Assembly: GCA_018716105.1 (NCBI GenBank)
Contig: DVKH01000025.1
Coordinates: 27,250 to 91,249, forward strand
Reading direction: 5' to 3'
DNA length: 64,000 bases
From: Candidatus Fimivivens faecavium
Lineage (GTDB): Bacteria; Bacillota; Clostridia; Oscillospirales; Ruminococcaceae
In this document: in pieces, positions 37,935-45,318 of the stretch
Layout of the letters: each line of letters starts with the position of its first letter
Numbering within the stretch: position 1 is the first letter of the stretch
Position numbers and translations under genes: made by a program
Notes under the pieces: model-generated
What the model saw: only the letters and a program-made list of their open reading frames with translations
What the model was told of the DNA's origin: nothing
Database searches by the model: none

Positions 37935-38936
37935 CTAAGGGCCGACATAAGTGACCGTGAGAAATGCGTTGCAATATTGCGTTGTGGCCGGGAGTGAAAC
38001 GGTTGTATTGTTGTCAGCGGCGTCGATCCAGAGCAGGACGCGGGTTTGTGCGCCCAACCGCCGGACGATGGAGCCAGTGGACAGGGCGCTGGCGCGGAGC
38101 GGGATTTTTCCGGACTGGTCAATCCCGCCGGGCATGAAGGCAATTGTACACAAACCCGGCGTTCCGACCGAAGGGTAGACCCCGTATTCGATCAAGTACA
38201 ACCCTGCGGTTTCGATGATCACATATCTATTATTGGATGCCAGCGAGGTGCCGAAAAGCCCCCCGATCTGGTCGAAGGTGACGCTTCCGTAGTTCGGGGC
38301 GGTAAAGGTCTGCGCCGCGTGGCTTGAAACCGAAGCCGCCGCGCTGATCACCGGCCCGGTCGCGCCGGTAGCGCCAGTCGCCCCCTGCGGGCCAACCGGC
38401 CCGATGGGGCCTGCGGCTCCCTGCGCGCCTGTGGCGCCCGTGATGCCGGTCGGGCCAGTCGCCCCGGTTGGCCCGGTCGGCCCGGTCGGCCCCGCCGCGC
38501 CGGTAGCGCCAGTCGCCCCAGTTGGCCCGGTTGGGCCAGTCGCCCCGGTTGGTCCGGTTGGCCCGGCGGCGCCCGCAGGCCCTTCGGCGCCTGCTGGGCC
38601 TTGAGCGCCGGCCGTACCAGGGATACCCTGGGGTCCCTGCACCCCTTGAGGCCCCGCGGGCCCCTGTGGGCCGGTCGCGCCCGTTGATCCGGTCGGCCCG
38701 GTTGGCCCCGTCGGCCCGGTCGGCCCGGTTGGCCCGGTTGGCCCGGTTGGCCCGGTTGGCCCGGTCGGCCCCGTTGGCCCGGTTGGCCCCGTCGGCCCGG
38801 TCGGCCCCGTCGGCCCGGTTGGCCCGGTCGGCCCGGTCGGCCCGGTTGCACCTGTTGCTCCGCTGCCAGTAGGACAGGGGAAGGGGCAGCAGCAAGCGGG
38901 GAAAAATCTGCGGCTTTCATAACAATGGCAGTCCAT
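37935..38936 (-). CDS. Collagen-like exosporium/spore-surface protein
   Basis: A 333-aa protein of the BclA type. The N-terminus is cysteine-rich and compact ([19 protein letters not shown]). Residues about 25-195 are G-x-y triplets, mostly GPT and GAT, with an interruption of [16 protein letters not shown] in the middle. Residues about 196-333 form a beta-rich C-terminal domain ([20 protein letters not shown], then [13 protein letters not shown] and [14 protein letters not shown]), resembling the TNF/C1q-like trimerising heads of spore glycoproteins. Such proteins form the hair-like nap of exosporia. There is no secretion signal, as expected for mother-cell assembly. GAAAGGGGG is 11 bases before the ATG. 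The repeat tract is prone to length change. Confidence 0.9.
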   Translation of the reverse strand: MDCHCYESRRFFPACCCPFPCPTGSGATGATGPTGPTGPTGPTGPTGPTGPTGPTGPTGPTGPTGPTGPTGPTGPTGPTGPTGSTGATGPQGPAGPQGVQGPQGIPGTAGAQGPAGAEGPAGAAGPTGPTGATGPTGPTGATGATGAAGPTGPTGPTGATGPTGITGATGAQGAAGPIGPVGPQGATGATGATGPVISAAASVSSHAAQTFTAPNYGSVTFDQIGGLFGTSLASNNRYVIIETAGLYLIEYGVYPSVGTPGLCTIAFMPGGIDQSGKIPLRASALSTGSIVRRLGAQTRVLLWIDAADNNTTVSLPATTQYCNAFLTVTYVGP

Positions 38937-39071
38937 TAAAGAATCTGCCCCCTTTCAATATATCAAATCGTTTGTTCCATCTTATTCCCAGCGCCGTCCA
39001 AAGGGTGCATTCCTGAAAAAGCGTGCGCCGGTGGTCCATGCGCACGCTTTTGACTATTTCCGATTTCGGAT
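38937..39071. other. Short promoter-side gap of the collagen-like gene
   Basis: The region upstream of the reverse-strand collagen-like gene. I looked for a sigma-K promoter and found only a partial GATATATTG-like element, so I do not call one. Confidence 0.3.
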
Positions 39072-39777
39072 ATGTGCGGCAGCTTTGGTACGCGCCGCCT
39101 CAAGGCTGAGGCGGAGACCAACTACGAGAATGCGAATCTGGAATATTCGCCCAAGCTGGTCAAACGCGGGCGGTTCGGCCTTGCTGAATGGCTCGACCCT
39201 GGCCAGGCGGCGCCCGGCGGCGACGGCTGCGGCGCCATCGATATCACCGTCCAGGCCGAGAGCGGCACGCCGGCCAACGCCAATCAGGTGTAGGCCCTAC
39301 GCCGGCGGCGTCTACGGCCTGATGAATTTGAGAACCGGCAGCGAAGATCTTTACAATCGGGCCGTTATGGTGTATTTTGGACATGAGGGTCCGCTCCCCG
39401 CGCCGGGCCTATTGAATCTCAGCCCCGGCCGCTCGTATACGGACGCCAACCTGTTCCGGCCTTATTACAATGCCGGCCGCTGGAGGATCGACCATTTTTC
39501 AACTTATATCGTCACGGCGCGCCGCCTGGAACCTCGGCTCGGAGCCCTAAGACAACGGCGGTGCGTATGCCGCGGCCCCGGGCGGAAACCTGACCGTCCC
39601 TTGGCGGAAAAGGCGTTGGATGCGGAAAGCGCCGCGCTTTCCTTTGTGGTGGAAAGCCATGAGGCGGCTGCGCCCTGGCCGCGGCCTCGACGATATTCTG
39701 GCCTGATGATCAGAAGGCCCCGCCCCGTGAACCTGTCCACAGGGCGATTTTCGGGATATACCCCCAAAAGGCCGTAA
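39072..39777 (+). pseudogene. Decayed gene, at least three frameshifts
   Basis: Coherent protein segments follow each other in different forward frames. The first, from an ATG at 39072, reads NYENANLEYSPKLVKRGRFG and GAIDITVQAESGTPANANQV and stops at 39291. A frame change gives PYAGGVYGLMNLRTGSEDLY, then GLLNLSPGRSYTDANLFRPY and WRIDHFSTYIVTA up to about 39525. Then come NGGAYAAAPGGNLTVPW and, in another frame, AEKALDAESAALSFVVESHE. The order suggests one former gene of about 220 codons. I do not recognise the family; it lacks a signal peptide. Confidence 0.6.
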
Positions 39778-39854
39778 CCGAAAGCCGTGCGGCGTTCCCG
39801 GATCAAGACGGCGGGACGCGCAGCGGCAAACAATTTGCACGGGAGGAAACAAAT

Positions 39855-40637
39855 ATGGAAGAGACGCTCGTTCTGTACGAAAAAAAAGGCCCGGTCGCCT
39901 GGGTGGGACTCAACCGTCCGCAGGCGCTCAACGGCATGACGCCGGAGCTTTCGGCGGAGTTCTGCCGCGTGCTCGACGGCTGCGACGCGGATGAAGAGGT
40001 CGTCGTGGTGGTCCTCTACGGCGTCGGGAAAGCATTTTGCGCGGGCGGCGACCTCCGGGAGATCAGCGCGCAGAAGACCGCGGACGAGGCGGCCGGCTTT
40101 GTCAAAAAGGTCGGGCGGATGGTCGAGAAGATCCGCGAGATCAAAAAGCCCGTCGTCGCGATGGTCAACGGGGCGGCCGCGGGCGCGGGCTTCAACCTCG
40201 CGGCGGCCTGCGACATCGTCCTCGCGTCCGACAAGGCGAAGTTTATCCAGAGCTTTTCGTCGGTCGGCCTCGTGCCCGACTGTGGCGGACATTATTTCCT
40301 CCCGCGCCTGATCGGCCCCTACCGCGCGAAGGAGCTGATGTTCACCGCCCGGTCTGTCACGGCGCAGGAGGGATATGAGCTTGGCTTTGTCAACCATGTC
40401 TATCCGCACGACGAGCTGAAGGCGAAGACCGAGGAATTCGCGAAGATGCTCGCCGGGCGCGCGCCGCTCGCGCTCTACTGCGGGAAAAACCTGGTCAACC
40501 AGTCGGCGGAGCTGTCGCTGGGCGAGGTGCTGGAGCTGGAAGCCTCGATCCAGGGCGAACTGATGATGACCGAAGACGGGAAGGAGGGCTTTGCGGCCTT
40601 CTTCGAGAAACGCCCGCCGCGCTTTCAGGGGAAATGA
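39855..40637 (+). CDS. Crotonase (enoyl-CoA hydratase/isomerase) family protein
   Basis: A 260-aa crotonase-fold enzyme acting on acyl-CoA thioesters. The oxyanion-hole segments are FCAGGDLREIS and VNGAAAGAGFNLAAACDI. At the usual second catalytic glutamate the protein has SSVGLVPDCGGHYFLPRLIG, the PaaG/isomerase-like pattern with Asp, so isomerisation or another reaction is more likely than plain hydration. GGGAGG is 7 bases before the ATG. The stop codon overlaps the ATG of citX, which shows tight coupling. No thiolase or hydroxyacyl-CoA dehydrogenase is adjacent, so the substrate is unknown. Confidence 0.9.
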   Translation: MEETLVLYEKKGPVAWVGLNRPQALNGMTPELSAEFCRVLDGCDADEEVVVVVLYGVGKAFCAGGDLREISAQKTADEAAGFVKKVGRMVEKIREIKKPVVAMVNGAAAGAGFNLAAACDIVLASDKAKFIQSFSSVGLVPDCGGHYFLPRLIGPYRAKELMFTARSVTAQEGYELGFVNHVYPHDELKAKTEEFAKMLAGRAPLALYCGKNLVNQSAELSLGEVLELEASIQGELMMTEDGKEGFAAFFEKRPPRFQGK

Positions 40638-41173
40638 GCGCGGGGGAAACGCCGGGGCGCGGCGTCTGCCCGGTCCGGCTTGAGGATATGCTCGCGGCCC
40701 GGGAGGCGAGGGCAAAGGCGCAGCGGTTTCTGCTCGCGGGCTGGCGGGGGTGCCTTGTGTCGTTTACGCTCAACCTCGCGGGCGAGGTGAAAAGCGGCTG
40801 CCGCGCGGCGGCGGCGTTTGACAGCGGGCTTTCGGCGCTGCTTTCGGCGCTCGGCGCGGCGGGGATCCGGTATGAGCCGCCGTTTCTGCGCCGCCTGTTC
40901 ACCGGGGACGAGGCGTATCTGCTCTGCGAATCCGCCCCCGAACCGGTCAAGCGCATCGCAGAGGGGATCGAGCGGGACCACCCGGCCGGGCGGCTCTTCG
41001 ACTTCGACGTGCTCGACGGGCGGGGGCGCAAGCTCTCCCGCACCGAGCTCGGCCTCGGGGAACGGCGCTGTTTTGTCTGCGGCCGCCCCGCGTTCGAGTG
41101 CGCGAGAAGCCGCCGCCATTCGGCGGCGGAGCTGGCGGAAAAACTCGATAAGCTGCTGGAACCGTTTGGATAA
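40634..41173 (+). CDS. citX: CitX-type holo-citrate lyase synthase
   Basis: A 179-aa protein with the CitX signatures SFTLNLAGEVKSG near residue 43, TGDEAYLLCE, and the C-terminal AGRLFDFDVLDGRGRKLSRTELGLGERRCFVCGRPAFECARSRRHS. CitX transfers 2-(5''-phosphoribosyl)-3'-dephospho-CoA onto the citrate lyase acyl carrier subunit CitD. Here it is translationally coupled to a crotonase, and no citDEF genes lie in the window. It may serve a lyase elsewhere, or an acyl-carrier protein of another enzyme. A terminator follows. Confidence 0.88.
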   Translation: MSAGETPGRGVCPVRLEDMLAAREARAKAQRFLLAGWRGCLVSFTLNLAGEVKSGCRAAAAFDSGLSALLSALGAAGIRYEPPFLRRLFTGDEAYLLCESAPEPVKRIAEGIERDHPAGRLFDFDVLDGRGRKLSRTELGLGERRCFVCGRPAFECARSRRHSAAELAEKLDKLLEPFG

Positions 41174-41185
41174 GGAAAACGAAAG

Positions 41186-41225
41186 GGCCGCCGCGCACCA
41201 ATCTGGTGCGCGGCGGCCCTTTTTA
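41186..41225 (+). terminator. Terminator after citX
   Basis: AGGGCCGCCGCGCACCA and TGGTGCGCGGCGGCCCT form a 17-bp stem followed by TTTTT. Confidence 0.9.
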
Positions 41226-41229
41226 GCAG

Positions 41230-41406
41230 CTATTGGTTTCCATCGGACTTCTGATTAATATTTCCGTTCAGGGCTTCATAATCCGCAACGCATTGTCTAA
41301 GCCAGTATATGATCTGACCTGTGATGGACCTGCCCTCGCCTTTTGCAATGTATTTAATTTTATAGTGAAGCTCTTCGTCAATCCGTAAGCCGAGGTGCTT
41401 TTCCAT
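41230..41406 (-). CDS. Small ribbon-helix-helix-like protein
   Basis: A 58-aa protein (MEKHLGLRIDEELHYKIKYI, then AKGEGRSITGQIIYWLRQCV) with the beta-strand/helix/helix pattern and LGLRIDEEL start of Arc/MetJ-type ribbon-helix-helix DNA-binding proteins. The polar C-terminus is short. I chose the ATG at 41406 because GGTGAGT lies just upstream; a GTG 12 bases earlier is in frame. It follows the XRE gene on the same strand by about 70 bases. It could be an antitoxin-like or auxiliary regulator, but no toxin gene is evident. Confidence 0.65.
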   Translation of the reverse strand: MEKHLGLRIDEELHYKIKYIAKGEGRSITGQIIYWLRQCVADYEALNGNINQKSDGNQ

Positions 41407-41473
41407 ATCACTCACCACTATTCAAACATTTGTATACATTTACTTTGATCATAAATTCACTTAACAAAATCAT

Positions 41474-41716
41474 TTATTTAAGTTCCTGTTCTAAGCGATC
41501 AAACTCATCAGTGCCGAAAAATTCTCCAAGTGTGATATCTAAACCGTCGCAGATCATTTTTATTGTTAATATCTTAGGGTTTTGGCTCTTTCCGTACAAT
41601 ATGTTTTTGATTGAAGAGGGCGGAAGGCCCGATAGCGTTGCGAGATTGTTAATGGTGATCTGACGTTCATTGCAGAGCTGAAGAATTCGAACTTTGATTG
41701 CTTGTGTTGTGTTCAA
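41474..41716 (-). CDS. XRE-family helix-turn-helix regulator
   Basis: An 80-aa single-domain Cro/cI-type protein: QAIKVRILQLCNERQITINN, LATLSGLPPSSIKNILYG with the recognition helix, then SQNPKILTIKMICDGLDITLGEFFG. I placed the start at the TTG 41716, about 10 bases after AAAAGGGG; a GTG at 41725 is in frame but too close to it. The codons are noticeably AT-richer than neighbours, suggesting transfer. It is divergent from the SLOG gene, and twin palindromic sites lie between the two, so it probably represses both genes. Confidence 0.85.
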   Translation of the reverse strand: MNTTQAIKVRILQLCNERQITINNLATLSGLPPSSIKNILYGKSQNPKILTIKMICDGLDITLGEFFGTDEFDRLEQELK

Positions 41717-41764
41717 TGCATACACGCCCCTTTTCACAAGCTTAATAAATAACGCTTGCAAAAG

Positions 41765-41801
41765 TAGGCTATGCATGCTACTATTAGGCTATACATAGCC
41801 T
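41765..41801. promoter_or_regulatory. Twin operators between the XRE and SLOG genes
   Basis: TAGGCTATGCAT (41765-41776) and TAGGCTATACAT (41785-41796) are direct repeats 20 bp apart. The second lies in a perfect palindrome AGGCTATACATAGCCT (41786-41801), and the first is a partial palindrome of the same design. This fits cooperative binding of an XRE dimer pair on one DNA face. The last palindrome ends about 20 bases before the SLOG start. Confidence 0.7.
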
Positions 41802-41821
41802 TTTAAAAGGAGAGTGTTCCA

Positions 41822-42169
41822 ATGAAAGTAGCGGTTGTCGGCTCGCGCACCCTGACTGGAATCGATCTCGCGCCGTACATCCCGGCGGAGGCGACGGCGA
41901 TTGTGTCAGGCGGGGCGAAGGGCGTGGACGCCCTCGCGGCCGAGTACGCGCGGCGGCGCGGCCTCCCGCTCTGGATCTACCGCCCGGATTACGACCGGTA
42001 CGGGCGGGCCGCGCCAATTGTGCGCAACCGCACGATCGCCGAGAACTGCGACCTTCTGGTGGCAATTTGGGACGGTTTTTCGCGCGGGACCAGCTATACG
42101 GTTGAATACGCGAAAAAGATCAGAAAACCCTATCGCGTTTATCTGATCCCGTCGAAGGAGACCATCTAA
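41822..42169 (+). CDS. SLOG-domain (DUF2493-like) putative nucleotide-binding protein
   Basis: A 115-aa protein that is one complete Rossmann-like SLOG domain: KVAVVGSRTLTG at the N-terminus, then IVSGGAKGVDALAAEYARR with the phosphate-binding GGxxGxD, RPDYDRYGRAAPIVRNRTIAENCDLLVAIWDG, and SRGTSYTVEYAKK. The GSR, SGGAKGVD and RN blocks define the YspA/DUF2493 branch, thought to bind or sense nucleotides or their derivatives. AAAGGAG precedes the ATG. It is controlled, by position, by the divergent XRE protein and the twin operators. The ligand is unknown. Confidence 0.85.
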   Translation: MKVAVVGSRTLTGIDLAPYIPAEATAIVSGGAKGVDALAAEYARRRGLPLWIYRPDYDRYGRAAPIVRNRTIAENCDLLVAIWDGFSRGTSYTVEYAKKIRKPYRVYLIPSKETI

Positions 42170-42211
42170 AAAACCGGGCGGAAATGCAGCGCGCATTTCC
42201 GCCCGGTTTGT
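42170..42211. terminator. Bidirectional terminator between SLOG gene and ackA
   Basis: AAACCGGGCGGAAATGC and GCATTTCCGCCCGGTTT form a 17-bp stem with A and T flanks, between convergent genes. Confidence 0.9.
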
Positions 42212-42221
42212 TCCGCTTTGG

Positions 42222-43415
42222 TTATTTGCCGGCGACGATTTCCTTGGTGTCTCTGGCGATGAGCAGCTCTTCGTTGGTCGGGATGACCCAGACCTGGGCC
42301 TTGCTGCCTTCCCTGGTGATGCAGGCTTCCTTCCGGCAGCCCTTGTTCTTTTCGGCGTCGAAGTCGATGCCGAGGAACTCCAGGCCGTCGCAGACGCGCT
42401 CGCGCACGACGTCGTCGTTCTCGCCGATGCCGCCGGTGAACACCACGGCGTCAAGGCCGCCCATCGCCGCCGCATAGCCGCCGATGAACTTCTTGATCTG
42501 GTAGCAGAGCATGTCGACCGCGAGCTTCGCGCGCTCGTTGCCCTGATCCTCCGCCGCGTGGAGGTCGCGCATATCGCTGCCGACGCCGGAAACGCCCTCA
42601 AGGCCGGACTTTTTCTGAAGCAGCGTGATCACGTCGCCCAGATTGAGGCCCTCCTTCGCCGCGAGGAGCGAGGGGATGCCGGGGTCGACCGAGCCGGAAC
42701 GGGTTCCCATGATCAGGCCCTCGTTGGTGGTCAGGCCCATCGAGGTGTCGAGGACCTTTCCGCCGACGACCGCCGCAATGGAAGAGCCGTTTCCAAGGTG
42801 GCAGGTGACGACCTTCTGATCCTTTTTGCCGGTCAGCTCCGCGAGGCGGGCGCTGACATAGCGGTGGCTGGTGCCGTGGAAGCCGTATCTTCTCACGCCG
42901 TATTTCTGATAGTCCTCATACGGGACGCCGTACATATAGGCTTTCGGAGGCATGGTCTGGTGGAACGCTGTGTCGAAGACGGCGGCCATCGGGGTGTCCT
43001 TGCCGAACACCTTCTGGGACGCGCGGATCGCCGCGAGGCCGGGCGGGTTGTGCAGCGGGGCGAGCTCGGAAAGCTCCTCGATGGTTTTGAGCACGTCCTC
43101 GGTGATGAGGACCGAGTTTGCGAACTTTTCGCCGCCGTGTACGGTCCGGTGGCCGACCGCATCGATCTCAGAGACGTCGCTGATGACCTTGTATTCGCCC
43201 TCGGTCAGGAGCTTCAGCACCTCGGCAAACGCCTCGGCATGGGTCGGGAACGGGACCTCGTAGCTGGTGGAGCGCCCGTCGGAAAGCTTGTGGCTGATCA
43301 TGCCGCCGTTTCCGATTCTCTCGCAGTTTCCTTTGGCGATGACCTGCTCGTTGTCCATGTCGATGAGCTGGTATTTCATGGACGAACTGCCGGCATTAAT
43401 GACCAAAATTTTCAT
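42222..43415 (-). CDS. ackA: Acetate kinase
   Basis: A 397-aa acetokinase that interconverts acetyl phosphate and acetate with ATP formation, the main energy-conserving step of acetate fermentation. Motifs are NAGSSSMKYQL at the N-terminus, HRTVHGGEKF, VFDTAFHQTMP, YGFHGTSHRYV, CHLGNGSSIAAV, and FTGGIGENDD near the end. GGAGGAGG lies 10 bases before the ATG at 43415; the frame is open to 43472 without one. No phosphotransacetylase gene is adjacent. It is head-to-head with tmcAL. Confidence 0.97.
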   Translation of the reverse strand: MKILVINAGSSSMKYQLIDMDNEQVIAKGNCERIGNGGMISHKLSDGRSTSYEVPFPTHAEAFAEVLKLLTEGEYKVISDVSEIDAVGHRTVHGGEKFANSVLITEDVLKTIEELSELAPLHNPPGLAAIRASQKVFGKDTPMAAVFDTAFHQTMPPKAYMYGVPYEDYQKYGVRRYGFHGTSHRYVSARLAELTGKKDQKVVTCHLGNGSSIAAVVGGKVLDTSMGLTTNEGLIMGTRSGSVDPGIPSLLAAKEGLNLGDVITLLQKKSGLEGVSGVGSDMRDLHAAEDQGNERAKLAVDMLCYQIKKFIGGYAAAMGGLDAVVFTGGIGENDDVVRERVCDGLEFLGIDFDAEKNKGCRKEACITREGSKAQVWVIPTNEELLIARDTKEIVAGK

Positions 43416-43613
43416 TTGATTTTTGCCTCCTCCGCCAGATGTGGCGATATCATTTTCTTGACATCCAGTCATTCCAGTATATATTATTATATTATTCTTA
43501 AAAGTTCAAGCGCGGCGAGGAAAGAAAATGCAAAAATATCGGAAACCAAAGCCAAATCCGGGCGCCGGCGTTTTTGCACCGGCCCGCCGCCGGGCTAAGA
43601 CGGGGGGACGGAC

Positions 43614-44819
43614 GTGCCCGAGATGACGGTGGCCGCGATTATAGCTGAATACAACCCGTTCCACAACGGCCACGCCCGGCACATCGAAAAGACCCGGGAG
43701 GCCGGCGCGACCCATGTCGCCGTGATCATGAGCGGGAACTTTACCCAGCGCGGAACCCCCGCGGTCGCGGAGAAGCGCGCCAGGGCCGAGGCCGCGCTGA
43801 TGGGCGGGGCGGACCTTGTCGTCGAGCTTCCGCTGCCGTATGCGGCGGGGACGGCGCAGCGGTTCGCGCTCGGCGCGGTTTCAATCGCCGAGGGGATGGG
43901 CTGCGTCGACCTTCTTTCGTTTGGAAGCGAATCGGGCTATCTGACCATCCTCGAGGCCGCGGCGGAGGCGGTCGATTCCGAGGAGCTTTCGGCGCGGCTG
44001 CCGGAGCTGCTCGCGACCGGGATGACCTTTGCGAAGGCGCGCCACAACGCCGTGTCCGAGCTGTTCGGCGACGAGGTGGCGGACATGCTTACCACCCCGA
44101 ACGACAGCCTCGCAGTCGAATACATCCGCCAGCTCCGCCTCATCGGGAGCCGCATCCTTCCGGTTGCGGTCCGCAGGGAAGGCCCGGGCCACGACCGGGA
44201 GGGGGCGCAAGGCGAGATCGCCTCCGCGTCCTATCTGCGCGGCCTCTGGAAAAGCGGCGGGATTTCCGCGCTCCGGGGCCTTGCGCCCGAAAAGAGCCTC
44301 GGCGTCCTGATGCGCGCCGCGGAAGAGGGGAAGGCCCCGTTTGCGGACGAGGCGCAGGAAAAGATGATGCTCGCCGCGCTCCGCCGCCTCACGCCGGAGC
44401 AACTGCGCGAGCTGCCCGACGTATCGGAGGGGCTTGAAAACCGGGTTTACGCCGCCATCCGGCAGGCGGTGACGCTGGGCGAGGTCTATTCGCTTTCAAA
44501 AAGCAAACGATATACTATGGCAAGGATCCGCCGCGTCGTGCTGGCGGCGTTCCTCGGCATTCCCCGCGGGCTTTCCGCAGCCCCCGCGCCCTATATCCGG
44601 ATCCTCGGCTTCAACCGGCGGGGGAGGGAAATCCTCGCCGTGATGAAGCGGACGGCCTCGCTTCCGGTTTCAGATTCGCTGGCTTATCTCCGGAAGCTCG
44701 ACAGCGCCTGTCTCGAATTTGCCGACCTTGAGGCGCGTTCCACCGACCTGTACACGCTGGGGCTCCCGCGCGTCCTGCCCTGCGGCAGCGACTTTACCGA
44801 TGGGAGCATCCGTTTATAA
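43614..44819 (+). CDS. tmcAL: tRNA(Met) cytidine acetate ligase (TmcAL/YlbM)
   Basis: A 401-aa HIGH-type nucleotidyltransferase. TmcAL activates acetate with ATP and acetylates the wobble cytidine of elongator tRNA-Met (ac4C34). The N-terminal AIIAEYNPFHNGHARHIEKTRE and MSGNFTQRGTPAVAEKRARAEAAL contain the catalytic histidines. LLSFGSESGY and SASYLRGLW follow, with the helical tRNA-binding part after about residue 200. I took the GTG at 43614, which has GGGGGG 6-7 bases before it; an ATG at 43623 is the alternative. It faces ackA. Confidence 0.93.
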   Translation: MPEMTVAAIIAEYNPFHNGHARHIEKTREAGATHVAVIMSGNFTQRGTPAVAEKRARAEAALMGGADLVVELPLPYAAGTAQRFALGAVSIAEGMGCVDLLSFGSESGYLTILEAAAEAVDSEELSARLPELLATGMTFAKARHNAVSELFGDEVADMLTTPNDSLAVEYIRQLRLIGSRILPVAVRREGPGHDREGAQGEIASASYLRGLWKSGGISALRGLAPEKSLGVLMRAAEEGKAPFADEAQEKMMLAALRRLTPEQLRELPDVSEGLENRVYAAIRQAVTLGEVYSLSKSKRYTMARIRRVVLAAFLGIPRGLSAAPAPYIRILGFNRRGREILAVMKRTASLPVSDSLAYLRKLDSACLEFADLEARSTDLYTLGLPRVLPCGSDFTDGSIRL

Positions 44820-44847
44820 CGCAACACCAACAAGGAGGAAACTGCAG

Positions 44848-45318
44848 ATGGATACCCTGTTACGGCTTCTCGATGAAAATGCGCGCCTTTCCGACGGGCA
44901 GCTTGCAAAGGCGACCGCCCTTTCGAAGGAAGAGGTGGCAAATCGGCTCGCGGAGTATGAAAAATCCGGGGTGATCAAGGGATATAAGGCAATTATCGAC
45001 TGGGACAAGACCGACCGCGAATATGTCTCGGCCCGCATCGAAGTAAAAGCCCTCCTTCAGAGAACCGGCTACGATCAGGTCGCCGAAAAGCTCGCGGCGT
45101 TTGAGGAGGTCGAATCGGTCTATCTGATGAGCGGGAGCTATGACATCGCGCTCACCGTCAGCGGGAAAACCTTCAAGGACATTGCACTGTTCGTCGCGTA
45201 TAAGCTCGCGCCGATCGAGGAGATTCAGTCCACCTCCACCAGCTTTGTCCTTCGGAAATACAAAGAAAAGGGGATCTTAGAAGTCAAGGAGCCCGATGAA
45301 AGAGGTTATATGCGTTGA
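44848..45318 (+). CDS. Lrp/AsnC-family transcriptional regulator
   Basis: A 156-aa regulator. It has an N-terminal helix-turn-helix (LLRLLDENARLSDGQLAKATALSKEEVANRLAEYEKSGVIKGYKAIIDW) and a C-terminal RAM/ACT-like effector domain (AFEEVESVYLMSGSYDIALTVSG). Lrp-type proteins respond to amino acids. Its stop codon overlaps the start of the aminotransferase (TGATG), so the two are probably coexpressed, and the aminotransferase substrate may be its ligand. AGGAGG lies 9 bases upstream of the ATG. Confidence 0.9.
   Translation: MDTLLRLLDENARLSDGQLAKATALSKEEVANRLAEYEKSGVIKGYKAIIDWDKTDREYVSARIEVKALLQRTGYDQVAEKLAAFEEVESVYLMSGSYDIALTVSGKTFKDIALFVAYKLAPIEEIQSTSTSFVLRKYKEKGILEVKEPDERGYMR

Noticed and set aside
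38350..38870. Short-period repeats suggesting a CRISPR array or satellite
   Set aside because: The 9- to 18-base periodicity is the coding sequence of GPT/GAT collagen triplets in the correct frame; there are no spacers.
38230..38895. Other long frames in the collagen-like gene region
   Set aside because: They are arginine- or proline-rich frame shadows of the GxY repeats.
38937..39030. Sigma-K promoter of the collagen-like gene
   Set aside because: The GATATATTG element lacks a correctly placed AC-type -35 partner.
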